NCBI GenBank assembly: GCA_028564705.1
Contig: JAPXFQ010000344.1
Coordinates: 2,981,001-3,045,000, forward strand
DNA from: Apricaphanius iberus
Lineage: Eukaryota; Chordata; Actinopteri; Cyprinodontiformes; Aphaniidae
Length of the DNA: 64,000 bases
Direction of reading: 5' to 3'
This document shows positions 38,121-49,080 of the stretch, in pieces (position 1 is the stretch's first letter; every line of letters starts with the position of its first letter). The position numbers and the translations under genes were made by a program. Below the pieces are notes generated by a model. The model worked only from the letters and a program-made list of their open reading frames with translations, made no database searches and was not told the DNA's origin.

Positions 38121-39015
38121 AACATTTAACATAAGTAAAAATAAAATAAAATAAAAAGAAATAAAATAAAAAGAATGAGCCATAAGGCTAAAGTCTTTAT
38201 AAATATTATAATCTGTATGTAATATAAAAGAACTATGAAGAGATAAACATCCTTTTAACATAAGAACTTAACTGTTAAGAACATAAGAACTTTGTTAAGT
38301 TACAGTCAACAGTGTTGCACTCTTCAGTGTTAACAAAGCAGTAGTTGGTAACATAACTAATAAAAATCACTTGAGTTGAGAAACAAATCTGCTGCTTTCC
38401 TCTCAACAATTAATCTCCAAAGGTCAAGGTTTCTGCAAATTATACAAACCTAGAATAAGATTTTAAGATAATTCTGATTTAAATCTAAAACACCTAAATA
38501 AATAAATAAAATTCCCGCTATTTAAAAACCCTAAATTTAATTGAGCCATAAAACATTTTCAGTGTAAGTTGTCTTTTTCCTGCTTTATTGGCTACCTCCC
38601 TTCAATGTTTTTTTTTTTTTATCAGAGCAAAGCAACCTGTACAGACAACAGCTTTCAGACAGCAACAAAAATCCCAATTTCCAAACCAGGTATACATAAA
38701 CATGCCAATATGATGGAGCTGGTAGTGGATCACTTAAGAATGATTCAGTCTAAATGGTTTTAACAAATAATAAGTTGGTTTTAGAAATAGAATAAGTCTT
38801 TCGAGGGTGAGCAGGAATGCTGGATGTTTAGGGCTCAATCCATTTCATTCAGTTGCCGTATGCTGCTTTGCACGGATAGGAGATTTTTCCCTGTTTATAC
38901 CGTTTGAATACCTAGGGCAAAGCTACTGACTTATTTCTTAGAGAAAAAAGTAAATAAATGCAACTTAAGAGTAGACAGCAAAATTCACCTTGTTTTTAAG
39001 ACATTAGATGTCTTA

Positions 39016-39166
39016 AAAATCTGGCAAAGAGCTAATCTGCTTAGCTGTGTTTCTCTCCTAGGTGAAGATACTAAAGGAGTTAGTATCGCTACTGTTGTCT
39101 TTAACATAGAGAGCTAACCTGGATCAGTGTTTCTGTGTTTTTTGTCTGTGTTCTCTTTTTATCTAC
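39016..39166 (+). repeat. 151-bp direct repeat, copy 1
   Basis: Bases 39016-39166 recur at 40946-41096 (offset 1930) with only two differences by eye, A/G at 39091/41021 and at 39165/41095. The copies are in the same orientation and flank the nested hAT pair at 39235-40703. Confidence 0.92.
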
Positions 39167-39234
39167 TTATCTGTTAACGGCCTGACTGACTTACATGGCG
39201 GATTCAATGCCACAAAACAATTCAGACTGAATTT

Positions 39235-40703
39235 TAGGGATGTAAGAAAATATTGCTAGGCCAATATATCGCAATATTTTATGTCATGATATTGTATCGA
39301 TATTCAAAAACAAAGAATTTATGTTTTTATTTTTAAGAATTTCAATGAAATTCTGGCACACCACAATCATTTTGGCAGTGAAAGTGAAAGTAAGACTGGT
39401 AGTTGGTGACTTTTTTACCTCCTTCGTTCCAGTGGATCAACTGGAAGTAGTAAGAAAACTGGATGTGTTATGGATGAAAAAGATTGGAGTGGTTGAGGCT
39501 GTGACATGTTTTCTACAGTTAAATTCAGTTTTGAAAATCGCAATATAAAATATTACTTAGGGCTGCACGATTATGACCAAAATAATAATCACGATTATTC
39601 ATCCAGTCTTGTAAAATATCTTAAATTATCTATTTTTATTGGAAAAAAAGAAAATAATGCAAAAAAGAAACCCAACCTGAAAACAAACTCCAAGACTTTT
39701 ATAAGTACAAACTAAATATGTGATTTCAGAGCGCAATCGCAAAGTGCAACTTAATGGAAACAATTACAGCTTATACAGAAAAGGTCTAGGACATTCCCTT
39801 CATCCGAATCCTTAGTATGTACAACATGCTACGTAGCAAATACTACTCGCCTGTTGATGTAGTAAATACTGCGTAGCAAATGAGTGAGTAGTAGGTATGA
39901 AATCAGATGTAATGTAATAACGTTTTTTTGGAAGACAAAAAAAAAAAAGAAATCAGAACGTATTGTTCCACCATTTTGCGTGTCTGTTGCCCCGGATGTT
40001 TGTTACGTTCACCTGTGGTCCAGCCATCCAGTAGCGGTTATTTTGTCTGGTATAACTTAACTTAAATGTTTAATCAGCGGTCAAAACCAATCATAGTAAT
40101 CAGTAACATCGCTACATGTACATTTATACCCCAAATTGCAGCAGTGTCAATGGTCTGTAGCCAATTTTAGCTAGATCGCTCTTCTACGATTTCGGGGCTT
40201 CCGCTGCATTGTGGGATAGCGCAGCGTCCACCGGCTGCTTACTGGGGTGGTACTACACATCCAGGAACTTTATGCTTACTAGTCAGACCCATACTGGAGA
40301 TTTGGATCTCATACATCTCTCGCATACTGCTTTTTGCCTGCTACGTTGTCGACGTATTCGGATGCAGCCATTATGAGTGCTGAGTGGCGTAGGTGTGGTT
40401 TTTATTTGGGCAGCTTAATGGAGCTTTAGCCATGCGTTTGCCCCCTGGTGGTTGGCAGACTATTGGTTGAGGCAGTGTATAATAAAGAGACACGCAGTGA
40501 AGCTTGTATTTCGAATGTAAATATCGTTGACGATCAGGTTCATTTAATTATGGCCACCAATATCGTGATCACGATCAAAATTCGATTAATTGTGCAGCCC
40601 TAGTATTACTGATCATTTCATGATATATTGTAATAAATCGTATTCTTCCCCCTGTATCGTGATACATATCGCATCGCCAGATTCTTGCCAATACACATCC
40701 CTA
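39235..40703. mobile_element. hAT-like element with a perfect 8-bp target duplication, carrying a nested element
   Basis: The left end TAGGGATGTAAGAAAATATTG and the inverse of the right end (TAGGGATGTGTATTGGCAAG) match. CTGAATTT occurs at 39227-39234 and again at 40704-40711. The left body is similar to 30019-30330. A 1045-bp element interrupts it at 39558. Confidence 0.9.
39558..40602. mobile_element. 1045-bp hAT-like element nested in the 39235-40703 element
   Basis: It starts TAGGGCTGCACGATTATG and ends CGATTAATTGTGCAGCCCTA. The flanks ATATTACT (39550-39557) and GTATTACT (40603-40610) match at 7 of 8. It is non-coding. Confidence 0.88.
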
Positions 40704-40945
40704 CTGAATTTTCTTTCGAAAACATCAGATATGTATTGGATCTAGTACCACATATAAGAGTGACCTGGGTTTGGTTCAGACCGTCATAATAAAACCAGAC
40801 ATGGTTCATGTATAGGCTAAAAACACGGACTTAACATAGCCTAAACGTTGCAGTACAGTAGCTCTAACCCTGTCTTTCTCATAAACATAGCCAATGGTTG
40901 AGCCTCTCCGTTAACAGTGTTTGTTCTCTTTCATCGTTTCCATTT

Positions 40946-41096
40946 AAAATCTGGCAAAGAGCTAATCTGCTTAGCTGTGTTTCTCTCCTAGGTGAAGATA
41001 CTAAAGGAGTTAGTATCGCTGCTGTTGTCTTTAACATAGAGAGCTAACCTGGATCAGTGTTTCTGTGTTTTTTGTCTGTGTTCTCTTTTTATCTGC
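40946..41096 (+). repeat. 151-bp direct repeat, copy 2
   Basis: This is the second copy of 39016-39166. Similarity stops abruptly on both sides: GTTTCCATTT precedes it here against ATGTCTTA in copy 1. No TG...CA ends or tRNA-primer-like site could be seen, so an LTR origin is not supported. Confidence 0.92.
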
Positions 41097-41099
41097 ATT

Positions 41100-42370
41100 C
41101 TTTGTCTTCTTAAACCACCGGTCAGATGTGGCAGATGGCCACTCATAACAAACCAGGTTCTGCTTAAAATTGAGTATTGCCTTCCACTGTTACCACGTGT
41201 TACATACACATTGATGCTACATGCATGCTCAGAATAAGAAATTGTCAATGAAACAATACAAGCAACTTTCCACTGTTGCTTCATTCAGAAGGAGATAATG
41301 CATCAAGTCAGGGACTTGATGCAATTTGATAGATTTTCTAGGAAGCCTACATTTATAGGAAACTTCATTTCAAAGAATGTATCCTTTGCATTATAGTTTG
41401 CTCAGTAGAACATAATCTAATCAGAGTGGGAGATAATACATTTCAGAACAAAAGCAGAGAGTCCTCCAATTACAATCTTTGCACTGATTTAACTTTACCT
41501 GGTCTTTAGAATGACAAAACATATTTGGTAATTTTTTTCCTGTATAGTGTGTAGAATAACTTGTCTGAAATTCGTATATTTTCTCAACCTTTTAGGCAAG
41601 CAACAGACCAATTACTAACAGATACAACACTAACAAAACGTAGTATCCACAGAACCTATAAATGGCAGAGTGCTCAGCCATTTAAAACACACTGAATAAA
41701 CTACCGTATTCACTGTTTGCTTTAAAATACGTTTCTAATCGTATCCGGATTTTAACATTTGGAGCCATCCTCAACCACGAATGTCTTTAATTTAGTCGCA
41801 CAATCGCCGAGTTTCAGCAACATCTTCTCACAACACCGAGAAGACTGAGAGCTACCTTAGCCATCTCGTGTCTGCCATTGAGGACGCGGATTTTAAAGAT
41901 GGTGTTTCATGTTACATTATAAATGGAACAAAATATAGTAGATCATCAATCATAGATTCTCTCAACTCGTCTTCGTGGTGCTTCTTACCCTTCTGGTGGA
42001 TGTGTATTAAGAGTCCCGTGCGGAAAATCCTTGAAGTTGTCACTGTGAAGAACATAGGACAGTATGGTCAGCCGTGGCTGTGCAGTTGACTGAAAATATT
42101 AGCCGCTAACAATAGCTAGCTTCTCGCTCCAGCCTGCTTCCTCCAAAGAGTATAATTAGCCACCAGGCTAATATTAGCCCGGTTAGCTAGCCCTTTATTT
42201 TCAATGTACGCTAACTATCCAACGCTCATAAAACATACTGTTTGTATCAATAATGTCCAGCAGGCAGGGCACTATATGTATATAGCGACGTGAATCTTGT
42301 TATAGAACAACACCAGTACAGCTGTGTCCTTAAATAGGGGGATTAGGTTTGCTAGCTTCCAAAATGACTT
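41100..42370. other. Sequence 3' of the proposed first exon, no recognised features
   Basis: It contains several GCTAGC/TTAGC-rich stretches (about 42100-42200) and no recognisable coding exon. Confidence 0.45.
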
Positions 42371-42372
42371 AC

Positions 42373-42650
42373 CGCTGCTAGTGTAATGTTGCTGCTAGCC
42401 GGAGTTGGATCACCGCGACCCGACTGTCAAAATAGCGCCGCGTGAGCAGACAGCGCCACGAAAGTTAACGACAGGAAGGCAAGCGCTGGAAAGCAGGGCA
42501 GTCCGTACCGTCAGTGAAATACTGTCTAACACAAACAAAAACGCCAAAGAATAAAACCATATAAATTAAAGAAAAAAATAAACAAAACACTAGTCCCCCT
42601 CTTCTCTGCTCCGGCTTGAGTGTCGGAGTCAGTTTTTGCCCCGCCCCCTC
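42373..42650 (-). other. r3hdm2: Candidate untranslated first exon of r3hdm2
   Basis: On the minus strand a consensus donor AGCG|GTAAGTCATT lies at 42373/42372, preceded by sequence richer in CpG (CGCGGCGC, GGGTCGCGG) than its surroundings. The transcript would run leftwards to the acceptors at 4905 or 4613. The position between the r3hdm2 coding exons and inhbe agrees with the head-to-head arrangement in other vertebrates. The start of transcription is not determined. Confidence 0.45.
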
Positions 42651-42720
42651 TTAGTGACTGTTGACGTCAGTGACGTACCTCTCCGTCGCTCAGAGACGTT
42701 CAGAGTACAGAGAAAGTTTT
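42638..42720 (-). promoter_or_regulatory. GC box and CRE at the proposed r3hdm2 promoter
   Basis: GCCCCGCCCCCTC at 42638-42650 is a good Sp1-type GC box in inverse. TGACGTCA at 42662-42669 is a perfect CRE palindrome, with a second TGACGTAC at 42671-42678. No TATA box stands out, consistent with a CpG-type housekeeping promoter. Confidence 0.45.
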
Positions 42721-42858
42721 TAACGTGTTGAATGAAAAAGTAATGTGAATAAAGGAATGATTGGATGTCAGTCAGATAAGAACCTTCAATGGATCATCTA
42801 TTCTCTACATCCAATTCGACTGGCAACGTTTGGTTTTAAAGGTACCTGTCAGGTAGAC

Positions 42859-42960
42859 CAGTGGTTCTCAAACTTTCCACCTTGTGACCCCAATTAATAA
42901 AAATGTAAATGGGTCATGACCCCAACTTTTAGTTAATGATACAAAAAATGTTAACAAGTC
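42859..42960. mobile_element. Left end of a hAT-like element
   Basis: CAGTGGTTCTCAAACTTTCC followed by GTGACCCC and GGGTCATGACCCC is a classic hAT-type miniature end. No matching right end was found; LINE-derived sequence follows at about 43015. Confidence 0.55.
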
Positions 42961-43014
42961 AATTATACAATTATACAAACTTTCCAATCAGTTAAATGTT
43001 TTCTGTGTAAGGAA

Positions 43015-43204
43015 TCCCAGCATAGATGTGAGGTTGTGCCCGGATCATACAGACTCCAGCCACAGCAATTCCTCAGCAATCCCTCATACTGAGCAAGCAT
43101 GTAGCGACAGTGGAGAGGAAAAACTCCCCTTTAACAGGAAGAAACCTCCGGCAGAACCTGGCTCAGTATAAGCGGTCATCTGCCACGACCGTCTGGGGGT
43201 GTGA
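43015..43204 (-). mobile_element. LINE 3' UTR fragment
   Basis: GGAAAAACTCCCCTTTAACA, then GGAAGAAACCTCCGGCAGAAC, is a hallmark of the 3' region of an abundant teleost LINE, here on the minus strand. A plus-strand copy is at about 48920-49075. At about 43205 it abuts the transposase relic. Confidence 0.65.
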
Positions 43205-43860
43205 GAAGACAGAGAAGAGACACGGGTGGAATCAGTATTTCTTTCAATGAATCAAGAAATGTGATGAGGCGTTCCGTATTGTATTGGCCAATGGTTTGTA
43301 TGTGGCAAATGACCCCATCACTGGAGATGGCAGCACACATGCTGATATTGGCACCCCTCTGACCTGGCACTGTCACAGTAGCCCTCTGCCCAATGATGTT
43401 CCTCCCACATCTCCTCACTTTAAAGAGGTTGAAGCCGGCTTCATCCACAAAAATGAACTTGTGATGTGCCCCTTCAGCTTCCTGCTCCATTATTCTCTAA
43501 GAAAAAGAGCAAATTCATAGAGCAAATTACAGTTTTCCAGTTGCATGTAACTATGGTAAATAAGGTATTACAATAAAAAAAATCTGTACCTGCATATACT
43601 GGAATCGTGCCTCCTTTACGATGTTAGAGTTTCTTTCAAATGGAACTCAGTACAGCTGCTTCATTCTGACATCGTTTCATTTAAGGACTCGATCTACAGT
43701 TGCCAAACTCACATGGTTCATATTTCTAAATGCTCCCTGATCTGCAATTGATTGCATTGTTTGCCACTACCATATCTACAATGGCAGACTCCTGTTCAAT
43801 ACTAAATATCTTTCTTCTGCCTCCAGTGTGTGGTAATGTTTGGATCCTATAAAGTAAAAG
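43205..43860 (-). pseudogene. IS630/Tc1-superfamily (DDE) transposase relic
   Basis: The minus strand at 43215-43490 encodes HKFIFVDEAGFNLFKVRRCG, RNIIGQRATVTVPGQRGANI and SMCAAISSDGV, with the catalytic Asp of the FVDEAGFN motif and a later LITFLDSL segment. Upstream (43600-43720) the frame gives VSLATVDRVLKRNDVRMKQLY-like and VPFERNS.IVKEARFQYMQ-like pieces of the helix-turn-helix linker. The N-terminus is frame-damaged and the C-terminus runs into LINE-derived sequence, so it is inactive. Fish elements with this sequence type are classed near TcMar-ISRm11; that sub-family name is from memory. Confidence 0.75.
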
Positions 43861-44319
43861 CAAAAAGCATGTCAAAATTTACATTACTGTATGACAATCA
43901 CATAAATGGGATTGATAAAACATCTGCATTATTGTAGGCACAGTTTGTTCTGCTAACAGGGCAATACAGTAAAGCTGAAATATATATTGGTATAGCACAG
44001 TAGCGTGTACTAAACAATAAAATTTTCTTCAAATAATTTTTAAAACAATAAATAACCAACATTCTACCTCAACACTTACCAAGGCTTTTTCGAAGTTTTT
44101 CAATTTGTACTGATCTAACATAAGAAGTTAACATTGGTATTGGCTCATGTGCGACTTCCAGGATCCACTGGTTTATGGGTTCCAGGATGAAATGAAATGT
44201 TGCCCACTTTGATTTCTTATGCAGTCTGATTAAGCACAGTTAATTATGGAACATAGGAAGTATCTTGGAATCCTCTTAATGAAAGATAAAACTGTACAGA
44301 CACAAGCAAATATGCTTGA

Positions 44320-45300
44320 AATGGATGGACATAGAACAATCCTTTACTGTCCCTTGTGGGACAGTAAAGGATTGGTTAAAACAGAAGCAAAGTTGTAATA
44401 AATACAAACATTTAGATTCAGAGTTACAAAAATATAAAAAAACAAAGAATAATATGTACATTTTGAAAAAAATGACAACAACGCAGAGTAGTGTGCAGTA
44501 AATAAAAAAAAATTAAAAAAGTGGCATACCCAGACTGGAAGATGCAACAGAGCAGGATACTTTAAAAATATTTAAATAATTAAAAATAGTTAGAAATATG
44601 TACAGAATGTGCACATATAGTTATGCATTAAAAAGTAAACATATTATTTCCACAAGTTACCAAACTGTAAAAAAACAAAAAACAATGTGCAAATAACAGC
44701 AGAATTGATAATTAGTGAGTTACACAGTGCAATTTAGCAATTTACAGCAGGAATGTAAACATTACAAAGTTTGTTGGGATCAGTTTTGGTTGTAAAGTCT
44801 AAGAGCTGCCTAGAGGAAAGACCTGCAAAAACACTCCTTCCTACATCTGGATGAAGCAGTATGTCACCGAAGCAGCTCTGCAGCTCAGCAACATCCTCAT
44901 GCATGGGGTTGGAGACTATATCCATCAGAGATGTTATTTTGGCCAGAGTCATTCTGTCTCTCACCACCTGCACTGGATCCAGGGGCACCTTAGAACAGAG
45001 ATGGGCTTTCTGATGAGCTTATCCAACCTCTTCCTCTCAGCTGTTGGTAAACTGCTGAACCAACATGCAACATAAAAGATCCCTGGATTCCAAAAGACCT
45101 CAGCATCAAGACTCTGCTTTGACTCTTCCTGTGAAGAGCATCAGTGTTGTGACTCCAGTCCAGTTTATTGTTTCGTTGAACATCCAAGTACTTATAAAAG
45201 TCCACTATCTGGTGTAGTCCGCCACCAAGTCTTTAGTTTTCCCAGCGTTGATATACAGGTGCTTCTTCTGGCACCAGTTTGATTTGATTTGATTTATTTA
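44320..45300 (-). mobile_element. L2/Maui-like LINE, 3' end of ORF and UTR
   Basis: Minus-strand frames read CQKKHLYINAGKTKDLV near 45250, NNKLDWSHNTDALHRKSQSR near 45120, and PLDPVQVVRDRMTLAKITSL, then MDIVSNPMHEDVAELQSCFG and SVFAGLSSRQ at 44760-44990. These are the terminal part of a LINE ORF2 with several frame shifts. A GATTTGATTTGATTTATTTA run at 45280-45300 may be the tail of yet another LINE. Confidence 0.65.
44337..44374. repeat. Perfect 17-bp hairpin
   Basis: CAATCCTTTACTGTCCC (44337-44353) and its exact inverse complement (44358-44374) are separated by TTGT. It lies at the 3' end of the LINE fragment on the minus strand and resembles the terminal stem of fish L2-type elements. Confidence 0.95.
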
Positions 45301-46195
45301 TTTGGACATATAACATTAAAATTACAACTTTACAAATCCATGATACAAAGAATGAAAATAGTGTGGGCATAAAAGGTCATGAACAAGCAATACAATGTTC
45401 ACAATAACACCTATAGCATTTAAATGTGTCAATTAAACATCATAAACTTATTTAGCTATTATAATTATTTTCAGTAGTAGTTATAGTATTTAGAGCAGGG
45501 ACTAAATGATTCCAGAGGGAAGGCCCTCTGTATCATAGAGTCGATTGATTGGCCGTAGTTCTACAAAAGGGAAGATACATGTCTTTGCAGCACCTAGTGG
45601 AGTAGGCATAAACATCAGAAGAATAAATAAAAAGTTGTTCAAAGCTCTGGGCATAAGATTTTGCATATTCATATACTTAAACATAAAGATATTTATGCAA
45701 TAGATGTTAACATTAAATATGGTCAAAATGTTGTACAGATGGTGAGAATCTGTTGAATTTTTCATCATTCTTAAGAATTTATTTTTTATTTACACAATGT
45801 TATTTAGATATGTTTGGCATGTGCACCCTAAACCATATTACAGTGTATAATGTGGATATCTATAATATAATGTTTTCATACATGAAGCATCAGTTAAAGA
45901 GCAAACTCTATACCTACAGATTCCATTGTTTTTCTACAGACATGATGAATATGATAACAAAGTCCAGAGTCCACTGTCTGTACTCTTAGTCGTCGTCAGC
46001 TGAGATGAGGCTGACAATGACAGAGACATTAGAAAGCTTCTGAAGGTGGCAGCATAGGGAGTCGTTGGAGAAGTCTGCAGTGTAATCTGAAAAAACCCTG
46101 ATTAGGATGCATGAAAAAAATGGTGTGACATCATGAAAAAAAATCTACCAAAACACCTGAATGTAGCCAACAAATCTGGGTTATGCTTGGATGCA
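45300..46195. other. Intergenic sequence, probably degraded repeat
   Basis: The minus strand at about 45500-45620 (PTPLGAAKTCIFPFVELRP) resembles a LINE-derived tail. The remainder is AT-rich with no recognisable gene. Confidence 0.35.
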
Positions 46196-46330
46196 ATTTC
46201 TTAAGGCCTTGATGATCTCAAGTTGTGGCTTTCTGAAAACCTTCTACTTCTTAAAGATATGGTGGTGGATCTTTTTCTTCTGGGTGGATCATCCATAGTA
46301 TTGGTCCTTCTAATTGTGAATCCTCCTGTG
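46195..46330 (+). mobile_element. Short LINE reverse-transcriptase fragment
   Basis: The frame GLDDLKLWLSENLLLLKDMV followed by VDLFLLGGSS resembles the CLDDIKxWMxxNFLxLN segment downstream of the catalytic core in L2-type reverse transcriptases. It is about 45 codons, without further similarity. Confidence 0.4.
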
Positions 46331-46597
46331 CATGCCTACTCTCACAAGTTTATCTGTAGAGCTACGCCAATATCCATTCATTCTGCCTCACAGTTCTTAC
46401 CGGGTTGTTTGAAAACGGGTGTGAGTCGCAAGAGAAATGGAGTCTTTGAGGTGTATGAGACGAAGAGAAAGGGCTCAGAAGAGAGAAACGAGAACAGAGT
46501 GTTTTTAGGAGATTATTTCCAACGATGGCGTGGGCTGACAGCACAGGTCAGGCTCACCACTGATTGAAAGTTGGGGTTACTTTGTCAGGAGATCACA

Positions 46598-47586
46598 AAG
46601 ACAAGACAAGGCAAGGCAAGGCAAGTTTATTTGTAGAGCACAATTCATACACAAGGCAATTCAAAGTGCTTCACAGTTGCATAAATTAAGAAAACAAATA
46701 AACAGGAAAAAAAAACAAACCAAAAACACCAACTTAAAAAATAATTAATTACAATAAAAAGCAAGAGTGCAGATAAAATAATTTCAATTGTCATATGCAC
46801 GGGTAAAAATAACTGTTTTGAGCCTGGATTTAAACACTGTTAGAGTTGAGGCTTGTCTCACATCCTCATGAACACTGTTCTATATTCTAGTTGTCTGAAA
46901 CTGAAATGCACCCTCACCGTGTTCATTGTTGACCTTGGGAACCACCAAGAGAGCCCTCCCTGAAGTTCTCAGGGCCCGAGATGGTTCATATGTCTCTAAC
47001 ATGTCAGAGATGTACTTTGGTGCCAAACCATGAAAAGACTTGTACATAAGCAGAGCTGTTTTAAATTCTATTCTCTGAGCGACAGGAAGCCAGTGCAGAG
47101 ACTGCAGCGCTGGACTAATATGGTCGTATTTCCTGGTTCTTGTCAGGACTCGAGCAGCAGCGTTCTGGATGTACTGCATCTGTCTAACAGCTCGTTTAGG
47201 GAGGCCAGTGAGCAGGCCGTTACAGTAGTCTAACCTGCTGGAGACAAATGCATGGATACTTCTCTCTAAGTCCGGTTTCGACACTATTCCTCTGATCTTA
47301 GCAATGTTTTTCAGATGGTAAAAAGCTGTTGATGTTATTGCTTTGATGTGGCTGTTTAAGTTCAGGTCCAAGTCCATGATTATCCCTAGATTTCCAACCT
47401 GATTTTTTGGTTGAAGACAGAGAGACTCAAGATGACTGATAACACTTTCTCTTTGTGTCTGTGGGCCAAAAACAATGATCTCAGTTTCTGGGTTTAACTG
47501 GAGAAAGTTGTTTTGCATCCACACACTGATCAGTTCAATGCAGTGACAGAGTGTATCCATAGGCCCATATTCACCTGCCGTCAAAG
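46598..47586 (-). mobile_element. L2-like LINE, 5'-truncated, with 3' tail
   Basis: A 234-codon frame (46880-47584) carries the post-catalytic part of a reverse transcriptase: TLCHCIELISVWMQNNFLQL, ETEIIVFGPQTQRESVISHL, SSRLDYCNGLLTGLPKRAVR, RVLTRTRKYDHISPALQSLH, LMYKSFHGLAPKYISDMLET. It lacks the catalytic FADD/YADD block, so it is 5'-truncated at about 47587. The ORF is followed by a 3' UTR ending in the tail whose plus-strand form is AAGGCAAGGCAAGGCAAG at 46609. It is the longest intact transposon frame in the window and has a second, inverted copy at 59.5-60.2 kb. Confidence 0.85.
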
Positions 47587-48189
47587 GTGCTGATTTATTT
47601 TCTGTGATGTGTGGAAATTTAGAGATGGTCCCTAACCGAAATCACCGCCTTCAGGAGTAAGCCTTCGGCGGCGATGTATCAGCTCCAAGAGTGCAGCTCT
47701 CGGTGAGATGTTGGAGGTAGTCTTTGCTTTAATGAAACGAAAGTGTGTCGAACATCCAACTAACTTCTCTGCGGGAAGGTTAGCATGTTATTTTAAGAAA
47801 TGCATTTCAGATTACTATTAGAATAAGTTATCTACAGTACCTCTATATGGTAACTTTTGCTGGAAGATTTGTTGTTGTGCACTTTTTTCCCCCTAAAAAT
47901 TGAGAGGGCGGTTCTTTCCTGAAATTTGGAAAAATCCTCTGTTATACCTTTAATAATGACAGAATCACTGAATGTATAATTTAATATTCTCAAATTTTTC
48001 ACTTCTTTAAAGCACATGGACAAACAAATGGACAAAGACTTTGGACATGTCCTAATGAAGCTAAAGTTGAAGTACTTGGACATAATGGCCATTGTTACTT
48101 ATGTGTGTACAAAGGGATCATCTTGCAAGTGGCTGCACTATGTCGTGTGGGATTTTGCTACAGTAGGAAATGCTGCTCATCATAAAATA

Positions 48190-48424
48190 CTTAAACTCAT
48201 TATCTTGGACAGAAGACCTCATCCCACCAGGAGGAGGCCCAGGGGAAGACCCAGGATGCGCTGGAGGGACTATGTCTCTCAGCTGGTCTAGGAACGCCTT
48301 GGGATTTCTCTCAAGGAGCTGACCCAAGTGGCTGGGGAGAGGGAAGTCTGGGCCTCTCTGCTTAAGCTACTGCCCCCTCAACCCAACCCCGGATGTTGTG
48401 TAAGAAGATGGATGGATGGATGGA
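48190..48424 (+). mobile_element. RTE/Rex3-like LINE 3' terminus
   Basis: The frame RRPRGRPRMRWRDYVSQL, a stop, then ERLGISLKELTQVAGEREVW and ASLLKLLPPQPNPG is the usual C-terminus of Rex3/RTE-type ORFs. It is followed by a (GGAT)n tail at 48406-48424. The in-frame stop and the truncation show it is inactive. Confidence 0.7.
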
Positions 48425-48479
48425 TGATGGAGAAAACCATAATGGCTTATAGTTAAAAACCGAAAGATTTTAGCCGGTC

Positions 48480-49080
48480 GCTGGATGTTTAAATCAGGTT
48501 ATCCAGAGGGTCCAGATCTTCTTCAGTCCAGACAGAGGTTCTCGCTGGTTCTGCCTCTCTCCTGTCTCATAACGGACTAGGTTATCCTAATTTATCTCAG
48601 TAGTTATGCTGCTATAGCCTAAGAATGTTGGCGGAAAGACTGACAAAGTTTTTTCTACTGTGGTACTTTTCTCTTCTACTACTCTCCGGTTGCATTGTTT
48701 GCTGTTATTTAAACTGTTGATTTGGTTTATCTCAGTTTTTTTCGCTCCAGACGCTACACCTGTTCTGGCATCCTGCTTTCTGGTGCCTTGTTGGATTGCG
48801 ACATGGACCGCTCCCAGTAACTTTACGTACTCTGTTTCATCAACTTTTTACTTTCTTTAATATAAGAAGTAGTCTTACATCAGTTCCTTTTGTTCTTTGT
48901 GTCTCTGCTCTGTGTTCTTGAACCCCCATCTGGTCGTGGCAGATGTTTTCATGCTCCAGGTTCTGCTGAAGGTTTCTTCCTGCTAAAGGGGAGTTTTTCT
49001 CTCCACTGTTGCAGCATGATTGCCCAATATAAGGAATTACTGCAAAGTCAACAACAACTCTGTCGCTACATGTTTCGCCT
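48480..49080 (+). mobile_element. LINE 3' UTR-derived dispersed repeat
   Basis: It contains GGCAGATGTTTTCATGCTCC, then AGGTTCTGCTGAAGGTTTCTTCCTGCTAAAGGGGAGTTTTTCTCTCCACTG split across blocks, the plus-strand counterpart of 43015-43204. Upstream, TTATGCTGCTATAGCCTAAG belongs to the same family. Confidence 0.6.

Larger units (their letters stand above)
4905..42372 (-). other. r3hdm2: Proposed r3hdm2 intron 1 (about 37 kb)
   Basis: Between the predicted exon at 4748-4904 and the candidate first exon at 42373 I find no other exon with convincing family similarity. The interval is occupied by transposons described separately and by AT-rich sequence without recognisable content. It is an intron only if the first-exon prediction at 42.4 kb is right. 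Extra untranslated exons inside it cannot be excluded. Confidence 0.45.

Noticed and set aside
39016..41096. LTR retrotransposon defined by the 151-bp direct repeats
   Set aside because: No TG...CA termini, no primer-binding or polypurine site and no flanking duplication could be seen, and there is no gag/pol. Left as a repeat pair with a TRIM-type origin only as a hypothesis.
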